Source: Burkholderia pyrrocinia
GTDB taxonomy: Bacteria > Pseudomonadota > Gammaproteobacteria > Burkholderiales > Burkholderiaceae
Direction of reading: 5' to 3'
Length of the DNA: 64,000 bases
Assembly (NCBI RefSeq): GCF_001028665.1
Contig: NZ_CP011504.1
Coordinates: 868,001 to 932,000 of the forward strand
Shown: in pieces, positions 35,786-44,276 of the stretch
Position numbering within the stretch: the stretch's first letter is position 1
How the letters are laid out: the number at the start of each line of letters is the position of its first letter
The notes under the pieces: model-generated
Told to the model about the DNA's origin: nothing
What the model saw: the letters and a program-made list of their open reading frames with translations, nothing else
Databases searched by the model: none
Made by a program: the position numbers and the translations under genes

Positions 35786-36220
35786 ATGTCCCGAAATTTG
35801 TCTCCTGAGCATCCATCGGCACCTCCGGCTGGCAGCCGCTTTGAACGAGGATGTGCCACCTTCGAGCATGTGTTCGGCCTGCCGGCCAAGACATTCCTGG
35901 ATGCGTTGGCTGACGTATCGCCGGATTTCGCGCGCCACGTCATGGAATGGGAATTCGCAGATGTCTACAGCAGGCCGGCATTGAGCCTGCGTGAACGCGA
36001 ATTGGTAGTGCTTGCGGCCTGCGCGGCACTTGGAGCTACCGGCCAAGGCCCATTGCGACTGCATGTGGGAGCAGCCTTGCGCTCAGGGCTCACTCAAGAG
36101 GCCATCGTCGAGACTTTCATTCAGGTCGGTTTTGCCGCCGGTATGCCGGCGGCTTTGCTGGCAATGCAAACAGCCAAGGATGTGTTCGCCTCCGTGGCCT
36201 CCACTGAACCGAGGGGCTGA
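35786..36220 (+). CDS. Carboxymuconolactone decarboxylase-like protein
   Basis: A 144-residue AhpD/CMD-fold protein (LSLRERELVVLAACAALGA; HVGAALRSGLTQEAIVETFIQVGFAAGMPAALLA). Its HVGAA motif has no CxxC pair, so it is closer to 4-carboxymuconolactone decarboxylases than to AhpD peroxidase partners. The start at 35786 is set by GGAG seven bases upstream. The esterase gene begins 2 bp after its stop. It is the first gene of the TetR-controlled module. Confidence 0.82.
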   Translation: MSRNLSPEHPSAPPAGSRFERGCATFEHVFGLPAKTFLDALADVSPDFARHVMEWEFADVYSRPALSLRERELVVLAACAALGATGQGPLRLHVGAALRSGLTQEAIVETFIQVGFAAGMPAALLAMQTAKDVFASVASTEPRG

Positions 36221-36222
36221 AC

Positions 36223-37173
36223 ATGGCGCTCGATCCTCTCATCGCCGACTTTCTCGCCAAACTTCGTCCTGCGGGCGGGCCCACCGCCTCACTGGATGCC
36301 CTGCGTACCGCCGGCGAAGTGCAATTGCGGCTCTTGCATGGCCCGCTGGAATCCATCGCCGACGTTCGAACTCATAGCGTTCTGAGCAGCGACGGCCATC
36401 CGATCCGGATTCGTGCCTATACACCGGTCACGTCGAATTCCGTACCCTTGCCAGCCATCGTCTACGCACATGGCGGCGGTTGGTTCCGATGCTCGCTCGA
36501 TCTGTACGACAACCCTTGCATAGCGTTGGCTCACGCCACGGGCTGTGTCGTCCTGTCAGTCGACTATCGACTGGCACCCGAAAACAAGTTTCCGGTTCCC
36601 CTGAACGACTACTACACGGCCTTGTGCTGGGCCGCGAGTCATGCGGACAAGTTGGGGATCGACCGCACCCGCCTGGTGGCGGGTGGCGATAGCTCGGGTG
36701 CCAACCTCGCTGCGGCGGCAACGTTGCGTGCGCGGGATGACGCGACAGGCCCGGCCATTGCGCACCAACTGCTGCTGTATCCGCCATTGGATGCGGCGAT
36801 GTCGTCAACGTCCTATCGCGAGTTTGCCACGGGCTACTTCCTGACCCGCAGTACGATGGAGTTCTGCTGGTCCGCCTATCTGAACGACAAGGCGGATGGC
36901 GACTCGCCGTGGGCGTCCCCACTCAGAGCGGCAAGCCTGTCGAATCTCCCTTCCGCCACGATCCTGGTTTGCGAATACGACCCGCTTCGTGACGAGGGTG
37001 AAGCCTATGCCCGTCGTCTCGGCGAGGCTGGCGTCGCCACGGAGTGTCATCGCCTGGACGGCATGGTGCATGGCTGCATCCACATGCTGGGCGTGACGCC
37101 TGGAGCCCGTCGTTTGTTCGAGCTTGCAGGCAGCTCGTTGAGGCGTTCGTTGAATCTCGCGGCGCAAGCATGA
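36223..37173 (+). CDS. Alpha/beta-hydrolase esterase (hormone-sensitive lipase family)
   Basis: A 316-residue hydrolase with the HSL-family oxyanion motif HGGGW (83-87), nucleophile Ser157 in GDSSG, and the acid and His in EYDPLRDEG and DGMVHGCIHM. It hydrolyses short-chain esters or related bonds of an unknown, perhaps aromatic, compound. It is tightly packed between the CMD-like gene (2 bp) and the MFS gene (4-bp overlap). Confidence 0.9.
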   Translation: MALDPLIADFLAKLRPAGGPTASLDALRTAGEVQLRLLHGPLESIADVRTHSVLSSDGHPIRIRAYTPVTSNSVPLPAIVYAHGGGWFRCSLDLYDNPCIALAHATGCVVLSVDYRLAPENKFPVPLNDYYTALCWAASHADKLGIDRTRLVAGGDSSGANLAAAATLRARDDATGPAIAHQLLLYPPLDAAMSSTSYREFATGYFLTRSTMEFCWSAYLNDKADGDSPWASPLRAASLSNLPSATILVCEYDPLRDEGEAYARRLGEAGVATECHRLDGMVHGCIHMLGVTPGARRLFELAGSSLRRSLNLAAQA

Positions 37174-38372
37174 CCATGCGACTGCAACATGACTCGACGG
37201 AGTTGGCACCCGTGGCGGTGCTGGCAATGGCCATCGTTTCCGGGCTGACCGTCGCCAACGTGTATTTCAATCAAGCGCTTCTGCCCACTGTCGCCGACAG
37301 TTTCAAGTTGGGGATACAGCAGGTCGGCTGGATCGCCACCTTGTCGCAAGTCGGTTATGCGCTGGGAATTCTGCTGATTGTGCCTCTCGGTGACAGCGCC
37401 AGGCCCCATATTTTGGTTCGTGTGCTGCTGCTGTGCGTCGCCGGTGCATTGTTTGCGGCAAGTCTGGCATCGTCCTTTGAATTCCTGGCCTTGTTCAGCC
37501 TGCTGGCCTGTATGGGTACCTGTGTGCCGCAGGTGCTGATGCCTCTGGTTGCCGGATTCACTTCCGTCGAGCGCAGAGGACGGGTTATCGCCACGGTGCA
37601 GACGGGGCTGGTGGTGGGGATCTTGCTATCACGCACCCTGGCTGGCTGGATAGCCAGTACCTGGAGTTGGCGCGCGGTGTACATCGCAGCAATGCTTGCG
37701 ATGCTGATATCAGCGCTCTGCGTGCCTGCTCTCCTGCCGAAAGCAAATGACCGATCAGCGAGTATCTCGTATGGCGCGCTACTGCGCTCCCTGTGGCACA
37801 TTTTTCTCCGCGAACCTGCGCTGCGGCTCTCTTGCATCTTGGGTGCGACGCTCTTTGCCGGCTTTTCGGCGTTCTGGACCATCATCGCCTTCAAGCTGGG
37901 CAAACCACCGTATCTGCTGGATTTGCGAGAAATCGGCCTGTTCGCATTCTGGGGCGCCGCCGGTGGTCTGCTCACGCCGGTTGTAGGCCACCTGTGTGAT
38001 CGCCTTGGCACGAGGCGCATGAGCTTTGCAGCCCTAACCATCAGTGCGCTGGGATTTGCGCTCGCGCTGACTTTGTCGGTTCACTACCTGGCTTTGGTGC
38101 TCGCCGCGAATCTGATCAGTTTTGGATTACAGGCCGGGCAGATTTCCAATCAAGCCAGAGTCTTCAGACTGAGTGCGGAAGGGCGTAGCCGGATCAACAC
38201 CGTATACATGGTGCTCAATTTCAGCGGAGGCGCGTTGGGCAGTGTCATAGGCGGTGCTGCCTGGGCAACCTATGGCTGGACAGGAATCTGTCTGTTCGGG
38301 CTGTTCTGTGCAGCAATCGCTGCATGTGCGCTATCGCTGATGGACGCTTTCGCCCCCTTGGACTGCAGATGA
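37170..38372 (+). CDS. MFS transporter (drug or metabolite exporter)
   Basis: A 400-residue major-facilitator protein with 12 hydrophobic helices, starting in the ATGA overlap with the esterase stop. The motif after helix 2 reads VPLGDSARPH, and the second half begins after SISYGALLRSLWH. It resembles the YgaY/YdeE-like efflux group. The substrate may be the ester or its product handled by the neighbours, by context only. An intact-looking start codon of a truncated aldo/keto reductase overlaps its stop. Confidence 0.88.
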   Translation: MTMRLQHDSTELAPVAVLAMAIVSGLTVANVYFNQALLPTVADSFKLGIQQVGWIATLSQVGYALGILLIVPLGDSARPHILVRVLLLCVAGALFAASLASSFEFLALFSLLACMGTCVPQVLMPLVAGFTSVERRGRVIATVQTGLVVGILLSRTLAGWIASTWSWRAVYIAAMLAMLISALCVPALLPKANDRSASISYGALLRSLWHIFLREPALRLSCILGATLFAGFSAFWTIIAFKLGKPPYLLDLREIGLFAFWGAAGGLLTPVVGHLCDRLGTRRMSFAALTISALGFALALTLSVHYLALVLAANLISFGLQAGQISNQARVFRLSAEGRSRINTVYMVLNFSGGALGSVIGGAAWATYGWTGICLFGLFCAAIAACALSLMDAFAPLDCR

Positions 38373-38485
38373 ACTACATCGACTTGAAAAGCGGTGGGAG
38401 AATGCCCGCCATCGGATCGGGTACATGGCAACTGCGGGAACGGGAGTGCCAGCATGTCGTACGCGAAGCGCTCGATCTTGGGTGA
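38369..38485 (+). pseudogene. Truncated aldo/keto reductase (first 38 codons)
   Basis: Starting in the ATGA overlap with the MFS stop, the frame reads MNYIDLKSGGRMPAIG...TWQLRE...VVREALDLG, the clear N-terminus of a DkgA-type aldo/keto reductase. It then hits TGA where YRHIDTA would normally follow. The sequence beyond (38486-38610) has unrelated GC-rich composition; one frame there ends VYRAHDSNPTFNYPLRGS, perhaps the tail of another gene. This looks like a recombination junction at the end of the module. Confidence 0.75.
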
Positions 38486-38639
38486 CCAGTCCGGCTCGGC
38501 CACGCGTGCGCGCAAGCGCACCCGCGCCACATCAGCTGCGATCGGTGTACCGCGCGCACGACAGCAACCCCACTTTCAACTACCCGTTGCGCGGTTCCTG
38601 ACGCACTAGTCAGCTCTCGTCATCGGCCCGACACGCGAC

Positions 38640-39047
38640 TTACGGCCGCGAGAACACCATCACGCGCCCCGACACGCGCTGCAGCTTGAGCCAGCCCATG
38701 TCGGCCGTGAAGCGCAGTTGCTGCAGCGGAAAATCGAACGACGCCTTCCCGGCGGCGCTCACGACCGCATCGGCGATCCAGCGAATCAGCGCCTTCCCTT
38801 CGTCGGTCGTCACGCTGCCGTTCTGGATGCCGCCGTAGAAGTAGCGATTCCCGGCATTGACCTCGTTCTGCAGCTGCATCCAGTGACCCGGCAAACCCGG
38901 CAGGGTCCGGAACAGGTCGGCGACCCGCTTCGTCGTCAGGCCACGCGCCCACAGCGCACCGTTCGCATCCGGCCGAGCCAGGTTGTGGCGATCCGCTTCC
39001 TGGGCCTGCCCCTTGATGTCGCCCCGCAGGGCATCGAGCTTCGACAT
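38640..39047 (-). CDS. Protein of unknown function (135 aa)
   Basis: A soluble, mixed-composition protein starting at MSKLDALRGDIKGQAQEADRHN, after a GAGGA ribosome site. It contains GIQNGSVTTDEGKALIRWIADAV and ends in a basic beta-rich stretch (DMGWLKLQRVSGRVMVFSRP). No signal peptide or membrane helix. I do not recognise a family. It is on the same strand as leuA, 140 bp downstream of its stop and behind a hairpin. Confidence 0.65.
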   Translation of the reverse strand: MSKLDALRGDIKGQAQEADRHNLARPDANGALWARGLTTKRVADLFRTLPGLPGHWMQLQNEVNAGNRYFYGGIQNGSVTTDEGKALIRWIADAVVSAAGKASFDFPLQQLRFTADMGWLKLQRVSGRVMVFSRP

Positions 39048-39146
39048 GACGCATTCCTCATGGTGATGGGCGCGGGAAAATGGCCCCGCGCGCGCCGCTA
39101 GCACGATACGCCCGTTGCGCGAAGTCATCTCCTGTCAGGTTTGTCA

Positions 39147-39174
39147 GGCCACGCCGGACCTCGCCGGCGCGGCC
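39147..39174 (-). terminator. Hairpin after leuA
   Basis: An 11-bp stem (GGCCRCGCCGG and complement, one G-U on the minus-strand RNA) with a six-base loop, 14 bp after the leuA stop. No T-run follows. Confidence 0.5.
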
Positions 39175-39187
39175 ATGACCGCCCCGC

Positions 39188-40900
39188 TTACGCGACAGCC
39201 TTCACCGCGTGCTGCACGTCGAAAAACGTCTCCTGCGCCGCTTCGTCGGCCCGCGCATACGCGCGGTTGACGCCGCTGATCACCGCGCGGATCGACGCGG
39301 TCGTCAGGTTCGCGTCGACGCTCACGCCGAACGCGCTGCCCCGCACGCCCGAGCCGGCCAGTTCCGCGATCGCGATCGCCTTCGCATCGGCGCCCTGCGA
39401 CAACGCGCGTTCCTCGTAGTGCTGGATCCGCAGCGGCGTGCGCAGCGCGTGCATCAGCGCGTCGAGCGGGCCGTTGCCTTCGCCGCGCAGCACGCGGCGC
39501 TCGCCGTGCACGTCGGCGGTCAGCACGATCGTCTCGCGACCGTCACGTTCGGTCAGCTCATGGCCGACATAGCGCAGCGGCGCATCGCTTTCGACATACT
39601 CCTGCTGGAACAGCGACCAGATCTGCGCACTCGTCACCTCGTGCCCGCTGTCGTCGGTCAGGCGCTGCACGGCCGCGCTGAAGTCGACCTGCAGGCGACG
39701 CGGCAGCGCGACGCCATAGCCCTGTTCGAGCAGGTACGCGATGCCGCCCTTGCCCGACTGGCTGTTCACGCGAATGATCGAATCGTAGGTGCGGCCGAGG
39801 TCGCTCGGATCGATCGGCAGATACGGCATTTCCCACACGGCATCGGCGCGCTGCACCGCGAAGCCCTTCTTGATCGCGTCCTGGTGCGAGCCGGAGAACG
39901 CGGTGAACACGAGGTCGCCGACGTACGGATGACGCGGGTGGATCGGCAACTGCGTGCATTCCTCGGACGTGCGTGCGACTTCGTTGATCTGCGAGAAATC
40001 GAGGCCCGGATCGACGCCCTGCGTGTACAGGTTCAGCGCGAGCGTCACGAGATCGACGTTGCCCGTGCGTTCGCCGTTGCCGAACAGGCAGCCCTCGATG
40101 CGGTCCGCACCGGCCATCACCGCGAGCTCGGCCGCCGCGACCGCGGTGCCTCGGTCGTTATGCGGATGCACGGACAGGATCAGCGAATCGCGTCGCGCGA
40201 GGTTGCGGTGCATCCATTCGATCTGGTCCGCATAGAAGTTCGGCGTGCCGATTTCGACGGTCGCCGGCAGGTTCACGATCGACTTGCGCTCGGGCGTCGG
40301 CTGCCACACGTCGAACACGGCGTCGCAGACTTCCTTCGCGAAGTCGAGCTCGGTCGCCGTAAAGGTTTCGGGGCTGTATTGCAGCGTGAACTGCGTGTCG
40401 GTCGCGGCATCGGCGCAGCGCTTGATCGTGCGCGCAGCGTTCACCGCGAGCTGCTTCACGCCGTCGCGATCGAGGCCGAACACGATCTTGCGGAATTCCG
40501 GCGCGGTCGCGTTGTACAGGTGCACGATCGCGCGCTTCGCGCCGCGCAGCGATTCGAACGTGCGCTCGATCAGGTCGTCGCGCGCCTGCGTGAGCACCTC
40601 GATCGTCACGTCGTCGGGAATGTGGCCGCCTTCGATCAGTTCACGGACGAAGTTGAAATCGGTCTCGGACGCCGACGGGAACGCCACCTCGATCTCCTTG
40701 AAGCCGATCGCGACGAGCGTCTTGAACATCCGCATCTTGCGCGCGGCGTCCATCGGTTCGAACAGCGCCTGGTTGCCGTCGCGCAGGTCGGTGCTCATCC
40801 AGATCGGCGCATGCGTGATCGTGCGCGACGGCCACGTGCGGTTCGGCAGGTTGACGGGCGTAAACGGTCGGTACTTCGTCGCGGGGTTCTTCAGCATCAT
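39188..40900 (-). CDS. leuA: 2-isopropylmalate synthase (LeuA type 2)
   Basis: A 570-residue enzyme that joins acetyl-CoA and 2-oxoisovalerate in the first leucine-specific step. The TIM-barrel start carries [15 protein letters not shown], and the metal histidines are in [12 protein letters not shown]. The C-terminal LeuA regulatory domain (about 440-570) should bind leucine for feedback control. Length matches type 2 LeuA. leuCDB are not nearby. Upstream is a 330-bp leader region with a promoter-like pair and a small leucine-rich reading frame, suggesting transcriptional attenuation. In B. cenocepacia leuA also lies beside bclACB. Confidence 0.95.
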   Translation of the reverse strand: MMLKNPATKYRPFTPVNLPNRTWPSRTITHAPIWMSTDLRDGNQALFEPMDAARKMRMFKTLVAIGFKEIEVAFPSASETDFNFVRELIEGGHIPDDVTIEVLTQARDDLIERTFESLRGAKRAIVHLYNATAPEFRKIVFGLDRDGVKQLAVNAARTIKRCADAATDTQFTLQYSPETFTATELDFAKEVCDAVFDVWQPTPERKSIVNLPATVEIGTPNFYADQIEWMHRNLARRDSLILSVHPHNDRGTAVAAAELAVMAGADRIEGCLFGNGERTGNVDLVTLALNLYTQGVDPGLDFSQINEVARTSEECTQLPIHPRHPYVGDLVFTAFSGSHQDAIKKGFAVQRADAVWEMPYLPIDPSDLGRTYDSIIRVNSQSGKGGIAYLLEQGYGVALPRRLQVDFSAAVQRLTDDSGHEVTSAQIWSLFQQEYVESDAPLRYVGHELTERDGRETIVLTADVHGERRVLRGEGNGPLDALMHALRTPLRIQHYEERALSQGADAKAIAIAELAGSGVRGSAFGVSVDANLTTASIRAVISGVNRAYARADEAAQETFFDVQHAVKAVA

Positions 40901-41130
40901 GGTGTTCGGTCCTCGGTCTGTTTATCGGGAAACCGCGGCGCGGCGGCCATCAGCAGCGGAGGCCGGCTGCGCGCGCAGCGATGAAACGGCACAACGGCAA
41001 AGCGGTACGGCAAACGACAGCCTTGGCGGTTGAGCGACCGGGACGGAGCGGAGCGATACGGGGGAAAGACGAACTCAGGCGCCGGTCGACAACCGGGGCC
41101 AGGTCGGTGATGCGGGGGAAATCTGGCGCT

Positions 41131-41226
41131 TCAGGAACGAAGCAGATGGAAAGCGCGCAGCCGCAGACCCAGCCCGGAGAAGCGGGCTAGTAGTCGTAGC
41201 GAGAAGAGGGGCTGGGCGGCTTGCAT
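41131..41226 (-). CDS. Candidate leuA leader peptide, leucine-rich
   Basis: A 31-codon frame beginning ATG CAA GCC GCC has nine leucine codons, including the run CTA CGA CTA CTA; CTA is a rare leucine codon in such GC-rich genomes. It ends 230 bp before leuA. This is the pattern of an attenuator leader: ribosome stalling at CTA when leucyl-tRNA is short would let leuA be transcribed. No Shine-Dalgarno is clear, and the promoter-like pair would start transcription close to the ATG, so translation might be leaderless. No convincing terminator with T-run was seen before leuA. Confidence 0.5.
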   Translation of the reverse strand: MQAAQPLFSLRLLARFSGLGLRLRAFHLLRS

Positions 41227-41234
41227 GGCCGGAA

Positions 41235-41263
41235 TCAGATCACAGGGTGGAGGGGGCTGTCAA
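41235..41263 (-). promoter_or_regulatory. Promoter candidate for the leuA leader
   Basis: A consensus -35 box TTGACA (41263-41258) is followed after 17 bp by a weak -10 (ATCTGA, 41240-41235). Transcription would start near 41228, right before the leader ATG. Confidence 0.5.
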
Positions 41264-41499
41264 CGGGCTGCTCGCCGGACGGGCACCGATCGCGCGGCTG
41301 GGGTGCCCGCAGAATCAGTCCAGTCCGACAGGCGGCGGCCAGCCCCGTCGATATGCTTCATGGGTGCGGCGCCGGTGAGGCCCTATTCATGTTCGGAGTG
41401 AGTCGGTCCATCCTCTTCGCCGGTCGCCGCACGCCTTCCCTTTACGATCGGGCTTCGGCGTGGGCGTTCGGTGGTGGCCGGTGGGCGCGGCCATGACAG

Positions 41500-41831
41500 A
41501 GATGCTGATGTTGAAACGAAACGCTGCCAGATGCGAACACCGAGCGCTCGCCCCGAAGCCTGATTGCACCGCAGCCGATCCGCCTGTACCGCGCACTATT
41601 CAGAAAAACGGCACGTGCGTCGGCATAATTTCCAGAATATATAAAAACATTCCCGATTAAATGCATTTCATTAAATCGATTAACCTCGATTTTCGATTTG
41701 CTGAACAATTACCATTCTCAGACGAATATTTTTTTATTTATTTTTCGACATGCTTGTTGAACCGCGCTTCAAACGGAAAACGTTTGCGCAACGCGGCGAG
41801 ACGCCTTACCACTGTTCTTCAGGAGGAAAGC
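41500..41831 (+). promoter_or_regulatory. AT-rich upstream region of bclACB
   Basis: From about 41620 to 41760 the sequence is markedly AT-rich (runs such as ATATATAAAAA and TTTTTTTATTTATTTTT), unlike its surroundings. It holds the likely promoter and a long 5' leader. AGGAGG at 41821-41826 is the bclA ribosome site. I found no clear CTGT-N10-ACAG LuxR-type (cep) box. From 41264 to about 41500 I see no gene. Confidence 0.55.
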
Positions 41832-42221
41832 ATGGCCGATTCTCAAACGTCATCCAATCGCGCCGGCGAATTTTCGATTCCGCCGAATACTGATTTCCGT
41901 GCGATTTTCTTCGCGAATGCCGCTGAACAACAGCACATCAAGCTGTTTATCGGCGACAGCAAGGAACCCGCCGCTTATCACAAGCTGACCACGCGCGACG
42001 GCACGCGCGAAGTCACGCTGAATTCCGGCAACGGCAAGATCCGTTTCGAAGTGTCGGTGAACGGCAAGCCGTCGGCCACCGACGCGCGCCTCGCGCCGAT
42101 CAACGGCAAGAAATCGGACGGTTCGCCGTACACGGTCAACTTCGGGATCGTCGTGTCGGAAGACGGCCACGACAGCGACTACAACGACGGCATCGTCGTG
42201 CTCCAGTGGCCGATCGGCTGA
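41832..42221 (+). CDS. bclA: BclA, soluble calcium-dependent lectin
   Basis: A 129-residue PA-IIL-like lectin. The calcium/sugar loop is visible as SEDGHDSDYNDG (109-120), and the C-terminal glycine (WPIG) that completes the partner calcium site is present. BclA of B. cenocepacia is a mannose-binding dimer. It lacks a signal peptide, as in other members, which are exported by an unknown route. ATG at 41832 follows a perfect AGGAGG. It is first of three lectin genes. Confidence 0.95.
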   Translation: MADSQTSSNRAGEFSIPPNTDFRAIFFANAAEQQHIKLFIGDSKEPAAYHKLTTRDGTREVTLNSGNGKIRFEVSVNGKPSATDARLAPINGKKSDGSPYTVNFGIVVSEDGHDSDYNDGIVVLQWPIG

Positions 42222-42256
42222 TCGGCTGAACGATCGCTCCGCCGATCCACTGACGA

Positions 42257-42290
42257 CCGCCGGGCAGCCACCTTTCGCGCAGCCCGGCGG
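42257..42290 (+). other. Intra-operon hairpin between bclA and bclC
   Basis: CCGCCGGGC and its exact complement flank a 16-base loop, without T-run. It may stabilise the bclA end of the mRNA or cause partial termination, giving more BclA than the downstream lectins. Confidence 0.4.
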
Positions 42291-42349
42291 GGCTGCATCG
42301 CATCGCGAGGCATCGCACCCGAAACCCGTTTCGCTTTCAGGAGACCACT

Positions 42350-43192
42350 ATGCCCATCCTTTCAGCTTCGATCACCAATGCGCCGGTCCTCACGTCCGAG
42401 ACTTACGTCGACATCCCGGGCCTGCATATCGACATCGCGAAAGAGAACATTCGCGACGGCAAGCTGCTCGTCACGCTCAACGTGCCGACGCCATATGCCA
42501 CCGGCGACAACTATCCCGGCATCTATTTCGCGATCGCGACCGACAAGGGTGTCGTCGCGGATGGATGCTTCACGCATTCCACCAAGGCGCCGGAAACCAG
42601 CGGGCGCGTGCCGTTCACGCTCGTCGTCGCGATCGACGTCGGCAGCGGCGTCACGTTCGTGAAAGGCCAGTGGAAAAGCGTGCGCGGCAGCGTGATGCAT
42701 ATCGATTCGTTCGCGAGCCTTTCCGCGATCGGCGAAACCGCCGCGCAATCGTCGTCGCAATCCGGCGGTAATCAGGGCGCCGAAACCGGCAGCGGCAGCG
42801 GTAGCAGCGGAACCGCCGGCGCCGGCAACATCGGCGGCGGCGGCGAACGCGACGGCACGTTCAATCTCCCGGCCAACATCAAGTTCGGCGTCACCGCGCT
42901 CGCGAACGCATCGAACGAGCAAACGATCGACATCTACATCGACGACAACCCGAAGCCGGCCGCCACGTTCAAGGGCGCCGGCTCGCATGACGAGAACCTC
43001 GGCACGAAGGTGCTCGACTCGAGCAAGGGGCGCGTGCGCGTGATCGTGACGGTGAACGGCAAGCCGTCGCGGCTCGGCTCGCGACAGGTCGACATCTTCA
43101 AGAAATCGTTCTTCGGGATCGTCGGGTCGGAAGACGGTACGGACGACGACTACAACGACGGCATCGTGTTCCTGAACTGGCCGCTGGGCTAA
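42350..43192 (+). CDS. bclC: BclC, two-domain lectin (TNF-like plus PA-IIL-like)
   Basis: A 280-residue superlectin. Residues 1-130 match the TNF-like, fucose-binding trimeric domain of BC2L-C (SETYVDIPGLHIDIAK; NVPTPYATGDNYPGIYFAI; VADGCFTHSTK). A Ser/Gly/Thr-rich linker follows (about 135-165), then a PA-IIL-like domain with calcium loop SEDGTDDDYNDG and the end NWPLG. The domains bind fucosylated and mannosylated glycans respectively in the characterised homologue. AGGAG precedes the start. The linker is a little longer than in the characterised protein. Confidence 0.95.
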   Translation: MPILSASITNAPVLTSETYVDIPGLHIDIAKENIRDGKLLVTLNVPTPYATGDNYPGIYFAIATDKGVVADGCFTHSTKAPETSGRVPFTLVVAIDVGSGVTFVKGQWKSVRGSVMHIDSFASLSAIGETAAQSSSQSGGNQGAETGSGSGSSGTAGAGNIGGGGERDGTFNLPANIKFGVTALANASNEQTIDIYIDDNPKPAATFKGAGSHDENLGTKVLDSSKGRVRVIVTVNGKPSRLGSRQVDIFKKSFFGIVGSEDGTDDDYNDGIVFLNWPLG

Positions 43193-43392
43193 GCAACGGC
43201 AGACGCTCACGCAGAATCACGGCGCGGCATGTCCTGCGCGCCACTGTCGATATCGCAATGGCGACGGGACCGACCATCCATTGCGAATCGTTCGGGCAGC
43301 CACGGCTGCCCCATGCCTTGCTCCGCGCGCGACACGGCGAAACCGATTCGTCGGCCGCGCGACGCGAGACCTTCCATTCAGACGAGGACGAC

Positions 43393-44127
43393 ATGTCACA
43401 ACCCTTTACCCATGATGACCTGTATGCACTTCTGCAACTCGCCGGCAACGACGCGCTCGCCGTGCAGGCCGGCGGCGACCAGGCGGTGCTGGACAGGATG
43501 CGTCAGTTCATGACCGCGCAACTCGTGGAGAAGCTGCCGCAATACGACGTGTTCGTCGACCTCTCCACCGTGCCGTACAGCTTCGACATCAGCAACTGGC
43601 AGAACAAGGTCAAGACCGATGCAACGGGGCAGGTGGTCGCCTGCACGGTGACGTGGGCCGGCGCACCCGGCGTGCTGCCGGGTGCAGCCGCCAAGTTCGG
43701 CATCGGCGCCGTGGTCACGTACTTCGCGAAAGCGACGGCGCAACCCGCGCAGCCGGACCCCGTGACGAATGCCGGCGGCGAACGCGACGGTGTCTTCAAC
43801 CTGCCGCCGAACATCGCGTTCGGCGTGACGGCGCTCGTGAACTCGTCCGCGCAGCAGACGATCGAGGTGTTCGTCGACGACAACCCGAAACCGGCCGCGA
43901 CGTTCCAGGGCGCCGGCACGCAGGACGCGAACCTGAACACGCAAGTGCTGAATTCGGGCAAGGGGAAGGTGCGCGTGATCGTGACAGCGAACGGCAAGCC
44001 GTCGAAGATCGGCTCGCGGCAGGTCGACATCTTCAAGAAGACCTACTTCGGGCTGGTCGGGTCGGAAGACGGTGCAGACGGCGACTACAACGACGGCATC
44101 GCCATCCTGAACTGGCCGCTCGGTTAA
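43393..44127 (+). CDS. bclB: BclB, lectin with distinct N-terminal domain
   Basis: A 244-residue protein: an N-terminal domain of about 120 residues (THDDLYALLQLAGNDALAV; VFVDLSTVPYSFDISNW) of unclear function, a short linker and a C-terminal PA-IIL-like lectin domain with SEDGADGDYNDG and terminal NWPLG. BC2L-B of B. cenocepacia has the same layout. GAGGA precedes the ATG. It is the last gene of the operon, followed by a strong terminator. Confidence 0.94.
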   Translation: MSQPFTHDDLYALLQLAGNDALAVQAGGDQAVLDRMRQFMTAQLVEKLPQYDVFVDLSTVPYSFDISNWQNKVKTDATGQVVACTVTWAGAPGVLPGAAAKFGIGAVVTYFAKATAQPAQPDPVTNAGGERDGVFNLPPNIAFGVTALVNSSAQQTIEVFVDDNPKPAATFQGAGTQDANLNTQVLNSGKGKVRVIVTANGKPSKIGSRQVDIFKKTYFGLVGSEDGADGDYNDGIAILNWPLG

Positions 44128-44147
44128 GCAGCGCAATCCTGCCGACC

Positions 44148-44180
44148 ATCGCCACGCCGCCCGGCGTGGCGATTTGCTTT
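44148..44180 (+). terminator. Rho-independent terminator of bclACB
   Basis: A perfect 11-bp stem (ATCGCCACGCC and complement) with a four-base loop, followed by TTGCTTT, 20 bp after the bclB stop. Confidence 0.85.
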
Positions 44181-44276
44181 GGCGCCCCGGCCAGGCCAGG
44201 CCGCGTTTCGCAAGAACGATCAAATGCTCCCGCCACCGATACCATATAGTCCGCCCGACACCCTCATTGGCACGCT

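Noticed and set aside
40901..41130. Classical attenuator terminator before leuA
   Set aside because: Only short GC-rich stems are visible and none is followed by a T-run, so no terminator feature was entered; the leader peptide call rests on its leucine codons.
41500..41831. LuxR-type quorum-sensing box before bclA
   Set aside because: Read by eye, no dyad close to CTGT-N10-ACAG was found, so I do not list one although quorum control is known for homologous operons.
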